Shown one piece after another: positions 53,113 to 63,512 of a stretch of 64,000 bases of DNA (its first letter is position 1; each line of letters begins with the position of its first letter). Position numbers and translations under genes: made by a program. Origin of the DNA: Tupaia tana (taxonomy: Eukaryota; Chordata; Mammalia; Scandentia; Tupaiidae); NCBI GenBank assembly GCA_026018925.1, contig JAKSZU010000018.1:33637807-33701806 (forward strand). The letters are read 5' to 3'. The notes below the pieces were generated by a model that was given only the letters and a program-made list of their open reading frames with translations, did not search any database and was not told the DNA's origin.

Positions 53113-53320
53113 TGGTTGGCTCCACAGTGCAACCATAATTCACTGCTCAAGAGAGGCTAGGTATCTATAGTTCAAATCTCCAGCCCAGCTGGACTGAAAC
53201 ACATCAGACATGTCTGCAACTGCTGAGATACCACAGGTTAGAAGACTGGAGGAACAGAGATTATAGCATGACCACATGTCCTGTCATGAGTAAATAAAAC
53301 TAAAACACATACACACACAC
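53113..53320 (+). repeat. tSINE-3 or -4 in L1
   Basis: Degenerate head GTTGGCTCCACAGTGCAACC; short end before (CA)n. L1 GATACCACTTTGC follows. Confidence 0.6.
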
Positions 53321-53656
53321 AATAAGATACCACTTTGCACCACTAGTATGGCTATAGTAAGAAAGACAGATAATAGCAAGTGTTGCCAAAGATGCAGAGA
53401 AATTAGAATCCTCACATATTGCTGGTAGGAATGATTTAGCCATTTTGGAAAACAGTTCTTCAAAAAGGTAAACACAGGTACCATAAGACTTGGCAACCCA
53501 AGAGAATGGAAAACATATGCCCACATAAAAAATTTGCATGCAAATGTTTATAACAGTAGTATTAATAAGAATAGAATGTGGAAATAACTCATGTCCATCA
53601 ACTGATGAATGGATAAACAAAAGCCAGTTATGTATACAATAGAATATTACTCAGTC

Positions 53657-53924
53657 GGGATCGGCAGTTAGCATAATGGCTATGTCGCCGGACTCCCACA
53701 TAGTCGACTGCGGTTCGAGTCCCAGACCCGGTGGCTTAAACTCATGCCAGGCGCGTGTGCGTGCGCACCCAAGATCCCGAGAGGAGAATGGAGGAGAAGG
53801 GATTGCGGCGTGGTCATCCCCCCTGGGGGGTGACTTCTCGCTTTCTATCTCTCTGTCTGTCTCTGTCTGTCTGGCGAGTGCACGCGCCCTATAGCAAAAA
53901 CCTCTCCAAAAAAAAAAAAAAAAA
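53657..53924 (+). repeat. tSINE-1Yb in L1, 16-bp TSD
   Basis: AGAATATTACTCAGTC (53641-53656) and AGAATATCACTCAGTC (53925-53940). Confidence 0.96.
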
Positions 53925-54147
53925 AGAATATCACTCAGTCATCAAAAGGATTAACTATTGATATATACTACAACATGGATGAACTTTGAAAATATAATGT
54001 TGGGTGATAAAAATTAGATACAAAAGGCTTGATTGCACAATTCTATTTATATGAAATATCTAGAATAAGCACATTTATAGAGACAAAAAGTAGATTAATG
54101 GTTGCCTCAGGCTACACTGGGGGAAAAAGGATGAAGAATGGAGAGTG

Positions 54148-54558
54148 CTCACCAAGTAGCACAGTGTTTAAAACTACACAAAGAGGGCCAGTAGGTGGCG
54201 TGGTGGTTAAGGCACCTAATTTCCACATGGTCAACCATGGCTAGATCTGGAGGCTTGAAAATCACAACAAATACACAAATAAATCTTAAAAAAGAACAAG
54301 AATGACAATGACAAAACTACACAGAGAAAGTCAGAGCCCACATGGCTGATCATGGTTTGAGTCCCAGCCTCAGCTTTTTGAAAAACATACCAGGCAAGCA
54401 TGGGCATGTCAAGGATCCTGATGGGATAGAAAATTTAAGGAAAAAGGATTGCATTGTGATCAGGCTCCGTTGAAAGGTGCATTCTCTTCCACTTTCCCTT
54501 TCTCTCTGTCACTCTTCCTCATGTATCTCTGCACTTAAAAAAATTAAAAAAAAAAAAA
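54148..54558 (+). repeat. tSINE-4 in L1, itself split
   Basis: Body GGATCCTGATGGGATAGAAA identifies the family. AAGAATGGAGA flanks it as TSD. A deleted tSINE-1O lies inside. Confidence 0.75.
54186..54312 (+). repeat. tSINE-1O with large deletion, nested in tSINE-4
   Basis: AAAACTACACAAAGAG and AAAACTACACAGAG flank it. Only head and A-rich end remain; the body after CTTGAAAATCACA is gone. Confidence 0.85.
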
Positions 54559-54807
54559 AAGAATGGAGATTGACTGCTAGTAGGTTCAGGGTTTTTTTTT
54601 TTAAAGAAAATGAAACTGTTTTAAAATTAGATTGTAGTGATGGTTGCACAACTCGGAATATACTAAAAAAAATGGAAGTGTGATTTTGGAGTAAGTAAAC
54701 ACTATCACAATTAAACTGTAAAAAAAAAAAAAAAAAAAAGTGACACCCAGCCAGCAACTTCCAACTTTCGTATAGCATTGTATACATTTTTTTAAAAATC
54801 CACATAG

Positions 54808-54880
54808 CTGCCAGCTGGTTGCATGGTTGTTGAGGCTCTGGGTGACTACAGTTTGAGTCCTGGACCTGGTGGCTTGCTGC

Positions 54881-54917
<37 letters not shown>

Positions 54918-54994
54918 GTGAGCACACATGCCCTATAGCAAAATTAAAATAATGATAATAATGATAAATAAAACTAAATAAAATAATTATTCTT
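54808..54994 (+). repeat. tSINE-2 with (TC)n
   Basis: AAAAATCCACA on both sides. (TC)n of about 15 units at 54886-54915. Confidence 0.93.
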
Positions 54995-55067
54995 AAAAAT
55001 CCACACATGTTTACACATTTAAAGACAAGGATATATTTTAATTATCTTTATAAAATTAGTTAAGCAC

Positions 55068-55315
55068 TTTTTTTTAAGTTTTGCTATTAGGGGGTGCATG
55101 CACTCACTGGAGACAGAGATAGAGAGACAGAAAGAAAGAAATCTCCTCCTAAGGGAGATGGCCACACTGCAATCCCTTCCATACTCCTCTTGGAATTTTG
55201 GGCATGCACATTCACATGCCCACTGTGTTTTTCAAGACATCAGGTTCAGGACTCAAACTGCACAGCCAGCCATGAGGGATCCCCCTATCTTAACTTCCAT
55301 ACCACCTGCTGACCT
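55068..55315 (-). repeat. tSINE-1O
   Basis: Minus head GAGGTCAGCAGGTGGTATGG. Confidence 0.85.
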
Positions 55316-55500
55316 CAGCCACCAAATTTGTTTAAATCTGAAAATTGTTGTGGTGGAACTGTTATTTCTCATTTTGGGCTAACTGGTTTTGTGAATTTAA
55401 GTATTTACGTGTATTTAAGTATTTATATCATTCATATGCTAGACTAGGTGCTATGTGGTCTACAGAAGAAGATATTATTCACATATCATACATTATTATT

Positions 55501-55621
55501 TTTTTAAGAGGTTTTTGCTATTGGGCGCGTGCGCTCGCCAGACAGACGAGACAGACAGAGAGACAGAAAGCGAGAAATCACCCCCCCAGGGGGGATGGAC
55601 ACGCCGCAATCCCTTCTCCTC
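55501..55621 (-). repeat. 5'-truncated tSINE-1Yb with TSD
   Basis: Only the 3' half of the SINE is present: on the minus strand it begins inside the body at GGAGAAGGGATTGCGGCG and runs to the tail. CATACATTATTA at 55487-55498 and 55622-55633 is the TSD. So it was inserted already truncated, without its pol III promoter. Confidence 0.92.
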
Positions 55622-55633
55622 CATACATTATTA

Positions 55634-56357
55634 ATAAATATATTATACAATAAATATTGAACAACTGTGTATATATAAAATATCTTCTCACTCATTTTTA
55701 TTGACATTCATTCATAAGTTCAGACACTAAAGAAAATGTTCTTTCACAGACCAATAAGTACTTATAAATGTTAAAGTATGCTTTTTTAATCTTTTACATA
55801 TTTTATGTAGACTCATAACTTGAATGCTTTATGCTCCATTATATTATTGAATATAATAGGATTTTTATTTCTCCGTGGTAAAGAAGAGCAATGATACTTT
55901 TCCACTCTAGGAAAAGAATATGAAAGGAATTTCAGTTGATTCATCATTGAATAAAAACTAACTTCACACTAGTCCCTGAGAGTTGTGAAGTTTCCTTAAC
56001 TCAGTGAAGAACACGGGTTCTTTTTAGAACGGAATGAAGGCTATCACTAGAAAGCTCTGGAGACCTCTTTTTCAGGCTCTTATTCAAACAAACAGAAATG
56101 AGGGCTAGAGGTGGGCTTTCAGCAACAGCTTAATGCATTTCAAAGAGCATTTAAAAGCATGTGCAGCACTGCTTTCAAATCTAGAGTCTGCTGATAATAA
56201 CAATATCCAAAGGGTATGTTCAGCCAGGGAGCCTTAGTACTGGGCCCATTTTAATCAGGAGTCGATCTTAGACTCTCCAAGTTGTATCTGGTTGATCCCT
56301 TGTGTTAGTCAAGAATATACCTCAAAGCACAATCCTACATGTCAATTCAAATCTTTT
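55634..56357. other. Unassigned, SINE-free stretch
   Basis: About 720 bp unique-looking sequence; 55970-56330 is less AT-rich than its surroundings and could be conserved non-coding DNA. No exon signal. Confidence 0.45.
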
Positions 56358-56526
56358 ATTTTTTTCAGAATGATTTAATTTTATTTATCTTTTTTTTTTT
56401 TTTAAATTTGCTACAAGGCACATGCACTCACCAGAGAGAGAGAGAAAGTGAGAGAGTAAACTTCAAACTATAGTTGGCTATGTGGGAATCCAGCCCCTTT
56501 ACCACTGTTCCACTTGCTGGCCCTGA
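56358..56526 (-). repeat. tSINE-2
   Basis: CAATTCAAATCTTTTA and CAGTTCGAATCTTATA flank it. Confidence 0.85.
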
Positions 56527-56735
56527 CAGTTCGAATCTTATACTGTTCTGCTTTTATAAACAGTTGATGTCCTGATCTTCTTTTTCCTAAAGGTCTGCTA
56601 TTTCCTTGATTTTTAAACATCCCTGAGTATCTCATTCCCTCTCTGTGCATCCACTTCTCTTTGGGTAGTATAAACACTACTGAAGAAGCTGCATCTAAAT
56701 CAAATTTAGAGGAATCAAATCTATGCAATGTGTCT
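56527..56735 (-). other. Weak exon candidate between two SINEs
   Basis: On the minus strand, TTTTTTAAATAACAG (an acceptor-like end) precedes about 68 codons without a stop, reading ...KFDLDAASSVVFILPKEKW... The frame then enters the neighbouring SINE and stops. No donor was found and the protein is not one I recognise. An open run of this length can arise by chance. Confidence 0.15.
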
Positions 56736-56756
56736 GTTATTTAAAAAATTAATTCT

Positions 56757-57012
56757 GGGGGCCTGCAGGTGGCATGGTAGTTAAGGTGCTGGATTCCCAC
56801 ATGGCTGACCATGGTTCGAGTCCCAGATCCAGTGGCTTGAAACTCATGCCCGGCATGCATGTGTATATGCCCAAAATCCCAGGAAGAGAATGGAGAAGGG
56901 ATTGTGGCATGGCCATCCACCCTGAAGGGTGATTTTTCACTTTCCTTCTCACCATTTCTCTTGTCTCTCTAGCCAGTGTTTACACCCTATGGCAAAAACC
57001 TTAAAAAAAAAT
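56757..57012 (+). repeat. tSINE-1O
   Basis: GGGGCCTGCAGGTGGCATGG head, complete body, CCCTATGGCAAAAACC end. Confidence 0.9.
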
Positions 57013-57016
57013 TCTG

Positions 57017-57298
57017 AGTTGGTCTTGTAGTGCATTGGCTACACCCTGTACATAGGAAGCCATATCCCATATGGCTGACACTGGTTCGAATTATGGCCCT
57101 GGTGGCTTGCAAAACACATCAGACACCTATGTGTATGTGCCCTAAATCCTGATGGAATGGAGAAAGGGAGGAAAAGGATTGTGGCATGATCATGCCCCAC
57201 TAGGGGTTGCTTGCTCTCTCTCTCTCTCTCTTTTTCTCTCTCTCTCTGGTGAGTTCATGCATCCTCTGGCAATACAAAAACAAATAAAAAGAAGTATT
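57017..57298 (+). repeat. tSINE-4
   Basis: Clear member: TCTTGTAGTGCATTGGCTAC head, CTAAATCCTGATGGAATGGA body, pyrimidine tract, GTTCATGCATCCTCTGGCAA end. Confidence 0.8.
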
Positions 57299-57304
57299 TA
57301 AATA

Positions 57305-57814
57305 GTTTCTCTGAACTCTGATATGTCAGACACCCTGCTAAGTGCTGAGAATGCAACAATAAACAAGATGAACATGGTCCTCTGGCCTCTTGGCAAATTA
57401 TTTTGTAAAGGAAATAAATACCCACTAATTAATTACTTTTATTAATTTTGGTAACACGTAACCTTCATTTACAGGTACTGTAATTGGTGTGCTTAAAAAG
57501 CATGTAGAACTACACTTAGCCTAAAGACTGATGGAAACTGTAAACATGTATTTTTCTAATAAGCTGTTTTGTATTATAGGCATCTTACTTCCAGAAGAAA
57601 CATCCTAGTGCAATGTTAAGTCCATCTTGTCTTACTTAAACTTTGGAAGGACAAAGAGAGAGAGAAAATACCACCGGGGTTCTCTGAATATTTTTTGACT
57701 TGTTTTCCCTCACTTGTTATAGACATGATTGTAATTCAGTCACCATCTTTTCATGATCTCATTGGTTAGCTTTCACATTACTTGGGCCTTGGGAAGAACT
57801 TTAAAAACTTACAT
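57305..57814. other. Ancient repeat remnant then unassigned sequence
   Basis: CAGACACCCTGCTAAGTGCTGAG ... CAATAAACAAGATGAACATGG at 57328-57390 is a widespread mammalian repeat word set (same uncertain type as 3030-3540). The rest is unassigned. Confidence 0.4.
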
Positions 57815-57816
57815 AT

Positions 57817-58003
57817 TGGGGCCGGCAGGTGGCATGGTAGTTAAGGGCACTGGACTCCCACATGGCTGACCATGGTTGGAGTCCTGGACCTGGCGGCTTG
57901 CTTTCTCACTTTCTCTCTCTCTCTATCCACCCCACCCTGGGTCAAATTAAAATAAAATAGATGGATAAATAAAGTTAAATAAAATAATTCTTTAATAAAA
58001 ACC
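57817..58003 (+). repeat. tSINE-2
   Basis: AAAACTTACATATT and AAACCCTTACATAGT flank it. Confidence 0.92.
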
Positions 58004-58186
58004 CTTACATAGTAATGTGAGGAATAAAACAAATCCTTTCCTTTAACCGTTACCATAATCTGTCTGTCTCTCTGTTTACAATAGGGTTAGGTTTTTCTTC
58101 ATATAAATTTCTTTGTCTTTTTATTAAGTATATAGTATTTGCATATTTAATGTGCAAAAATATGTAATGTTAAGATATCTTTAATT

Positions 58187-58440
58187 GGGGCCAGCAGGTG
58201 GTGTGGTGATTAAGGCACTGGACTCCCACACTGCTGACCACAGTTCAAGTCCTAGACTCAGTGGCTTGAAAATCATGCACACGAGCATGCATGGCCCAAA
58301 TCCTGCTTGGAGAATGTAGGAGAAGAGATTGTAGTATGGTCATCCCCCCAGGAGGTGATTTCGCATTTTCTATCTCTATCTCTGTCACGTGAACACACAC
58401 ACCCTATAGTAAACTCAAAAAAAAAAAAAAAAAAAAAAAT
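58187..58440 (+). repeat. tSINE-1O
   Basis: GGGGCCAGCAGGTGGTGTGG head; A-run of about 22 nt. Confidence 0.9.
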
Positions 58441-58465
58441 CAAAAGTTTTTAATTGTATTTAATT

Positions 58466-58655
58466 TAATTTCTCCTCAGTTTTATTAAGGTATAATTGAT
58501 ACACAGGAACCCGCACCAGATTAATATACACAACTGCTGAGTTTGGACATACATTTACATTCCTGTTACCATCACCACAATCCAGGTAGTAAACATATCT
58601 ATCACCTCCAAAAATTTCCTTGTATCCCTTTTCAGTTTTTAGAGGGGATGGATTT
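58466..58655 (-). mobile_element. L1 3' UTR fragment, minus strand
   Basis: TTTTATTAAGGTATAATTGATAC, CATTCCTGTTACCATCACCAC and TATCACCTCCAAAAATTTCC match the reverse of an old L1 3' UTR. Confidence 0.7.
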
Positions 58656-58656
58656 T

Positions 58657-58867
58657 GTTTTTAATAATTATTTTATTTTATTTTATTTTATTTATTTTAA
58701 TTTGAACAGAGAGGGAAAGAGTGAGAGAGAGATAGAGAGAGAGGGAAAGAGTGATAGAGCTAAAGGGAAAATGAGAAAGCAAGCTGCAAGTGCCCAATCC
58801 AGGACTCGAACCAAGGTCGGCCATGTGGGAGTCCAGCACCCTTAACCACCAAACCACCTGCTGGCCT
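58657..58867 (-). repeat. tSINE-2 in L1, 13-bp TSD
   Basis: GGGGATGGATTTT (58644-58656) and GGGGATGGATCTT (58868-58880). The tract holds a duplicated GAGAGGGAAAGAGTGA. Confidence 0.9.
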
Positions 58868-58918
58868 GGGGATGGATCTTAAGAAGAACTATCTTGCTTA
58901 TCAAGATCATATTTTAAG

Positions 58919-59196
58919 GGAACAGCAGTTGGCATAATGGCTATGTCACTGGACTCCCATGTAGTCGACCGCGGTTCGAGTCCCAAACCTAGTGGCTTAA
59001 ACTCATGCCAGGCATGTGTGCATGCGTGCCCAAGATCATGAGAGGACAATGGAGGAGAAGTGATTGTGGCGTGGCCATCTCCCCTGGGGGGTGATTTCTC
59101 GCTTTCTGTCTCTGTCTTTCTGGCAAGTGCACACGCCCTATAGCAAAAAAAAAAGAAAAAAAAAAAAGAAAAAAGAAAAAAAAACTCTTAAAAAAA
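58919..59196 (+). repeat. tSINE-1Yb
   Basis: AAGATCATATTTTAAG (58903-58918) and AAGATCATGTTTTGAAG (59197-59213). Confidence 0.92.
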
Positions 59197-59199
59197 AAG

Positions 59200-59529
59200 A
59201 TCATGTTTTGAAGCATCCTATAAGGACATTTATAAGGACATCATTATCATCTTCTATGTAAAAGCATTGGAGGTTTATTGGAATTCTTAGACATTGTGGT
59301 TGAGGATGCATATTAATTATAGTTACTTTCTTTGTACTTAACTCCATCATTTATAGGGGATGAGTAACAACATGCCAAGTATGAAGATTACTTCCAAATA
59401 TATGACTGAAAGTTTTGCTGAAAAACAAATCAGTATAGCATTTTTCTCTGGTAACTACTAGATGTTAAACAGATAGTGAATGGTCTTGCACAACTTAAGC
59501 AGAATTCTTCTTTGGAAACAAGGAAGAGA
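59200..59529. other. Unassigned sequence
   Basis: No gene or clear repeat. Confidence 0.5.
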
Positions 59530-59788
59530 ACTTTGTTGTTTTTGCTAGAGGCAGTGTGTGCTGGCTAGAGGGAGACAGACAGAGAACAGAGAGAGAGGGA
59601 GAGGAAAAAACACCACCCATGAGGAATGATCACACCACAATCCCTTCTCCATTTCTTTCTCCTTTCAGAATTTGGGGTGTGCACACACATTCACCGGTGT
59701 GTTTCTCAAGCTGCCAGGTTAGGGACTCAAGCTATGGGATCAGACATGTGGAATCTGGCTGCCTTAGCCACCAGGCCATGGAGTAGGC
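59530..59788 (-). repeat. tSINE-4
   Basis: Minus head GGCCTACTCCATGGCCTGGT, like the copy at 2245-2512. Confidence 0.75.
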
Positions 59789-59930
59789 CTGAGAGCTCTC
59801 TTAAAACATAAAGTCTGTGGAAATATTTAGGTCTCACATAAACACATACTTGATTTCTCCACCATTATAGATATTTGAGAAACAATCCACTTTTCAGAAA
59901 ATTTTATTGGGTAGAGATTTCAAAAATAGG

Positions 59931-60078
59931 GGCCGGCAGGTGACATGGTGGTTCAGGAACTGGACTTCCACATTGCCAACTATTGTGCAAGTCCTAACCT
60001 CACAGCTTGCTTTCTCACTTTTGGTCTTTCTCTCAGTCTCCCTCTGGTCAAATTAAAAATAATTAAACAATTCATTTT
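59931..60078 (+). repeat. tSINE-2
   Basis: GGGCCGGCAGGTGACATGG head, GGTCAAATTAAAAATAATTA end; the next SINE sits in its tail. Confidence 0.88.
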
Positions 60079-60081
60079 TAT

Positions 60082-60318
60082 TTTTATTTTAGAGAGATTT
60101 TTGCTATAGGGCGATTGCCAGAGACATAGAAAGCAAGCAAGAAATCAATCCCCGGATGCCCTTGTCGCAATCCCTTCTCCTCCATTCTCTTCTCGGGATT
60201 TGGGCACAAATGCATACGCACCCAGCATGAGTTTTAAGCTGCCAGGTCCAGGACTCAAACTGCAGTTGTATGGATATGGGAGTCCAGTGACATAACTGCT
60301 ACGCTCTCTGCTGGTCCC
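60082..60318 (-). repeat. tSINE-1, older young-type, in the tail of tSINE-2
   Basis: Minus head AGGGACCAGCAGAGAGCGTA; the bracket AACAATTC / AATAATTC suggests insertion in the A-rich tail. Confidence 0.83.
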
Positions 60319-60334
60319 TAAAATAAATAATTCT

Positions 60335-60385
60335 TTTAAAAAATTATTTTATTTAATTTTACTTATTATTATTATTTTCCAGTTT

Positions 60386-60422
<37 letters not shown>

Positions 60423-60507
60423 AAGTGAGAAAGCAAGCCACCAGGTCCAGGACTTGAACTGCAGTTGGCCGTGTGGGCATCCAGCACCCTTATCCACCAC
60501 ATCTTAT
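60335..60507 (-). repeat. tSINE-2, head clipped
   Basis: Minus strand starts within the head (GGTGGATAAGGGTGCTGG); the first 15 or so bases are missing where the next SINE begins. Confidence 0.85.
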
Positions 60508-60508
60508 G

Positions 60509-60715
60509 GGGCCAGCAGGTGGCATGGTGGTTAAGGTTGCTGGACTCCCACATAGCCGACTATGGTTTGAGTCCCGGACCTGGAGGCTTGCTTTCTCACT
60601 TTCCCTCTCTCTCTCTGTGTGTGTCTCTGTGTGTGTCTCTCTCTGGAAATAGTAAAATAATAATGATAAATAACGTTAGATAAGGTAATTATTTTAAAAA
60701 ATTAAGTAATTAAAA
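60509..60715 (+). repeat. tSINE-2, head-to-head with previous
   Basis: GGGGCCAGCAGGTGGCATGG head starts immediately at the clipped head of the minus copy. Confidence 0.9.
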
Positions 60716-61085
60716 AAAAAGACCTCAAAAATAGTATGTCAGAGAACTGAATGTCTGGGGCCAGTTCCACCTAAATCTTCTGAATATCAAATATATAGTT
60801 GGATTCTGCCCTTTCCATTGTTTATCTGAGCATCATGTAGGGCTGCCTAACTTTTTTCTCACAGTCAGCAAGTTTTGGCTAGTAAACCAGAGCCCTCTTT
60901 GTCCAGTTCATATTACCCTGGCTCCTGGAAGGTGCTTTTCCTTGTGTTTCCTTTGCAGTATGTGTACTTTTTTTTGGCAAGAATATACTGAGTGATTTGT
61001 GTAAAATACAAAAAAACGGTAGGCTGGTGCTTGCTCACTATGTCATTCCTCTCTCTAGTTAACTGAAAGCAACTGCAGGTTTTTC
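60716..61085. other. Unassigned sequence
   Basis: Probably the more decayed start of the L2 that follows; no gene signal. Confidence 0.4.
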
Positions 61086-61089
61086 TGTT

Positions 61090-61735
61090 CCTCAGACACA
61101 CTGCTTTCCTTGTCTCAGGACCTTTTCACCTTCTACTTGGCATGCCTGGAACTTTTCCCTTTCTATTCCCTTGGTTTTATCATGGCTCTAGGTACAGATG
61201 CTCCTTCTCCTCCTTTAGATCTTGCAAAAAAAAAAAAAAAATGGTTCTTTAGATGAGAGGTTCTTTCTAGACCTCTAATTACCGCGTTTGTTTCCTTCTT
61301 AACATTTATCACTGTCCTGTTTATATATGTATTATTTATTTCCATCCACTAGGAAGAAAGCATTTTGTGGGTCAGGCAGCAGGACAGTGATAAAACTGGG
61401 TGATCTGAGAGGCTGACTCACATGGGAAGCCTCTGGGGCCACATTAGGAAACCTCCCCAAGTATGCTGGACATGGACGTGCCTATGATCAAGGACTGGCT
61501 AAGGCTGGAAGGATCACATCATCTGAACTGCCAGGGGCACTGTCTCTCTGTCTCTGTTTACCTGTCTCTCTATCTCTCTGACTTATAAAATGCATAAATA
61601 AATTTTTTAAAAAAAGAAAAGAATAAAGAGAAAGCATCTTGAGGCATAAATCGGTTCAATCTTATTCCTCACAGTATCCCTAGCACCTGGAACATAGGGG
61701 CTTAATAATTATATACTTTACACTGAATGAACTGT
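61090..61735 (+). repeat. L2 3' end split by tSINE-3
   Basis: CTTTTCACCTTCTACTTGGC, AACATTTATCACTGTCCTG and, after the SINE, TATCCCTAGCACCTGGAACATAGG are L2 3' words in order. Confidence 0.8.
61368..61628 (+). repeat. tSINE-3 in L2, 13-bp TSD
   Basis: AGAAAGCATTTTG (61355-61367) and AGAAAGCATCTTG (61629-61641). Confidence 0.93.
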
Positions 61736-61825
61736 TTACCCAACTTACCTTTAACATTCTAGCAGAAAGAACTGCTACCATTTTGCGTTATCACCTGGTT
61801 TTGCATGAGACACTGAAACCCTCTG

Positions 61826-61950
61826 TCAGAGGTTCTCAAACCTTGATGCATATTAGAATCACAAGGGGAATTTAAAAATTACCTTCGTTCAGACCTTGCC
61901 CAGAGCTAGGGGCGATGGGCAGCCCAGGTAGAAACGCACTGCTCTAAGTG
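61826..61950 (+). repeat. MER5A-like DNA transposon remnant
   Basis: AGAGGTTCTCAAACCTTGATGC and TTAGAATCACAAGGGGAATT, then ACCTTGCCCAGAGCT, follow the left part of MER5A (hAT type). Confidence 0.7.
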
Positions 61951-62261
61951 ACACGGACCTGATCATTCCCTGACTACCAAGTTCTTACCCTCTAGGTGAG
62001 TCCTTCCTGTGTCACTTCAGTCGAAGTGACCCCCAAATGTTCTTCAGACCCCTCTTGTGGCTTCTAACTACCTACCTCATGACCAGAAAGGAGCAGAATT
62101 AAGCACAAACCAAATGAAAAATTAACCTTTCAGGAAGCAGAAAAGTCATCCAAGCAATCTAGGTTCACCTCTTTATACCTGTTCTGAAAACCTCAAACTT
62201 TTAGTTTTAGGGCAAGGAAGCTTCCAGAACACTCCTCTCTTCCTTCTTGAAAGAAAATCAT
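61951..62261. other. Unassigned sequence
   Basis: No gene or clear repeat. Confidence 0.5.
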
Positions 62262-62507
62262 ATGGAACTGGATAGTGATGTTGAGGTAACGTAATGCTCT
62301 CTGAGGCTAATTCACATGGGAAGGTTCCTAAGTTTGAGTCTGAAGACCTCCCTAAACATGCCGGATGCATGTGCACTCCTGATCTAGGGTTGGCAGAAGA
62401 TGGGGTCAGTGTGTGGCATGAAGACACAGTTGGGGTGCCCCCCTATTTCCCTCACTTATAGAAGAAAGAAATAAACTTTTTTTTTTAAAAAAAAAAAAAA
62501 AAAAAAA
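62262..62507 (+). repeat. tSINE-3
   Basis: GGATAGTGATGTTGAGGTAA head, GGGTTGGCAGAAGATGGGG body, GAAGAAAGAAATAAAC end, 20-nt A tail. Confidence 0.82.
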
Positions 62508-62514
62508 GGAAGTC

Positions 62515-62690
62515 AGGGCCGCAGGTGACATGGTGCTTAAAACACTAGACTCCCACATGACTGACTACTATTCAAGTGCTAGACCTAGTGGCTTGCTTTC
62601 TCACTTTCTCTCTCTCTGTCTCTGGTGAGCACATGTACCTTATAACAAATTTAAAATAATAATAATAATAAATAAAATACAATAAAAATA
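62515..62690 (+). repeat. tSINE-2 variant
   Basis: GGGCCGCAGGTGACATGGTG head; end GCACATGTACCTTATAACAA and (AAT)n. Confidence 0.85.
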
Positions 62691-62699
62691 TTTTAACTT

Positions 62700-62963
62700 T
62701 TTTTTAGAGTTTTTTGCTTATAGGGCACATGTGCTCACCAGAGATACAGAGAGAGACAGAAAGCCAGAAAGTGAGAAATCACTCCCTGCGGGGAAGGCCA
62801 TGCTACATTCCAGTCTCCTGGAAGTCTCCTTCTCCTCCAGTCTCCTCTTGGGATTTTGGGCACACGCACCCGGCGTGAGTTTAAGCCACCAGATCTGGGA
62901 CTTAAATCGTGGTTGACTGTGTGAGAGTCCAGTGACATAATCATTATGCCATTTGCTAGTCCC
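62700..62963 (-). repeat. tSINE-1O with duplicated body motif
   Basis: The CTCCTTCTCCTCCAGTCTCC segment is preceded by a partial second copy (CCAGTCTCCTGGAAGT), lengthening the body. Confidence 0.83.
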
Positions 62964-62988
62964 AAAATAAAAGTAAATTTTTTTTTTT

Positions 62989-63238
62989 TGGAGAGGTTTT
63001 CGCTATAGGGCGCATGCACTCGCCAGACAGACAGAGACAGAGAGGACAGAAAGCGAGAAATCACCCCCCAGGGGGTTGGTCATGCTGCAATCCCTTCTCC
63101 TCTATTCTCCTCTCGGGATCTTGGGCATGGGCGCACACGCGCCCGGCGTGAGTTTTAAGCCACCGGGTCCAGGACGCGAACCACGGTCGACTATGTGGGA
63201 GTCCAGCGACATAGCCATTATGCTAACTGCTGGTTCCC
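62989..63238 (-). repeat. tSINE-1Ya
   Basis: Minus head GGGAACCAGCAGTTAGCATA and GACCAACCC-side body; CpG-rich. Confidence 0.92.
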
Positions 63239-63512
63239 AATTCTTTTAAAAATTTTAAAAAGAAAGTTATCAATAAATCCCTTCACTTTGGTATAGAAAG
63301 TTAGATATAATCAGTTGATCAATCAAGTATCAATCAAGTGCTTGAGCTACAAAGCAAACAAAAAATGATGTTCACAGAAGAAGAAGGGACTAAATTCTAT
63401 CCTTTTCCCTGGAAGAAATAGAGACTCAGTAGTGGTGGGCTCTGAAATGTTTGATCATATTTTTTGTTATGAAAAACTATACTTGTAAGGTATTACTTAT
63501 AATTGGGACCTA
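63239..63512. other. Unassigned sequence
   Basis: No gene or clear repeat. Confidence 0.5.

Larger units (their letters stand above)
50700..54725 (+). mobile_element. Old L1, ORF2 end and 3' UTR, with nine SINE insertions
   Basis: Plus-order L1: CATCCTGATTTCAAAACTTA (51047), TGGTACTGGCATAAGGATAG (51092), GCAAATGGTGCTGGTATAAC (51230), AAAGAACTCTTAGAACTCAA (52544), GATACCACTTTGCACCACTA (53326), AACTGATGAATGGATAAACA (53599), AACATGGATGAACTTTGAAA (53972), GATTGTAGTGATGGTTGCAC (54630). Ends in an A-run at 54721-54739. Confidence 0.92.
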
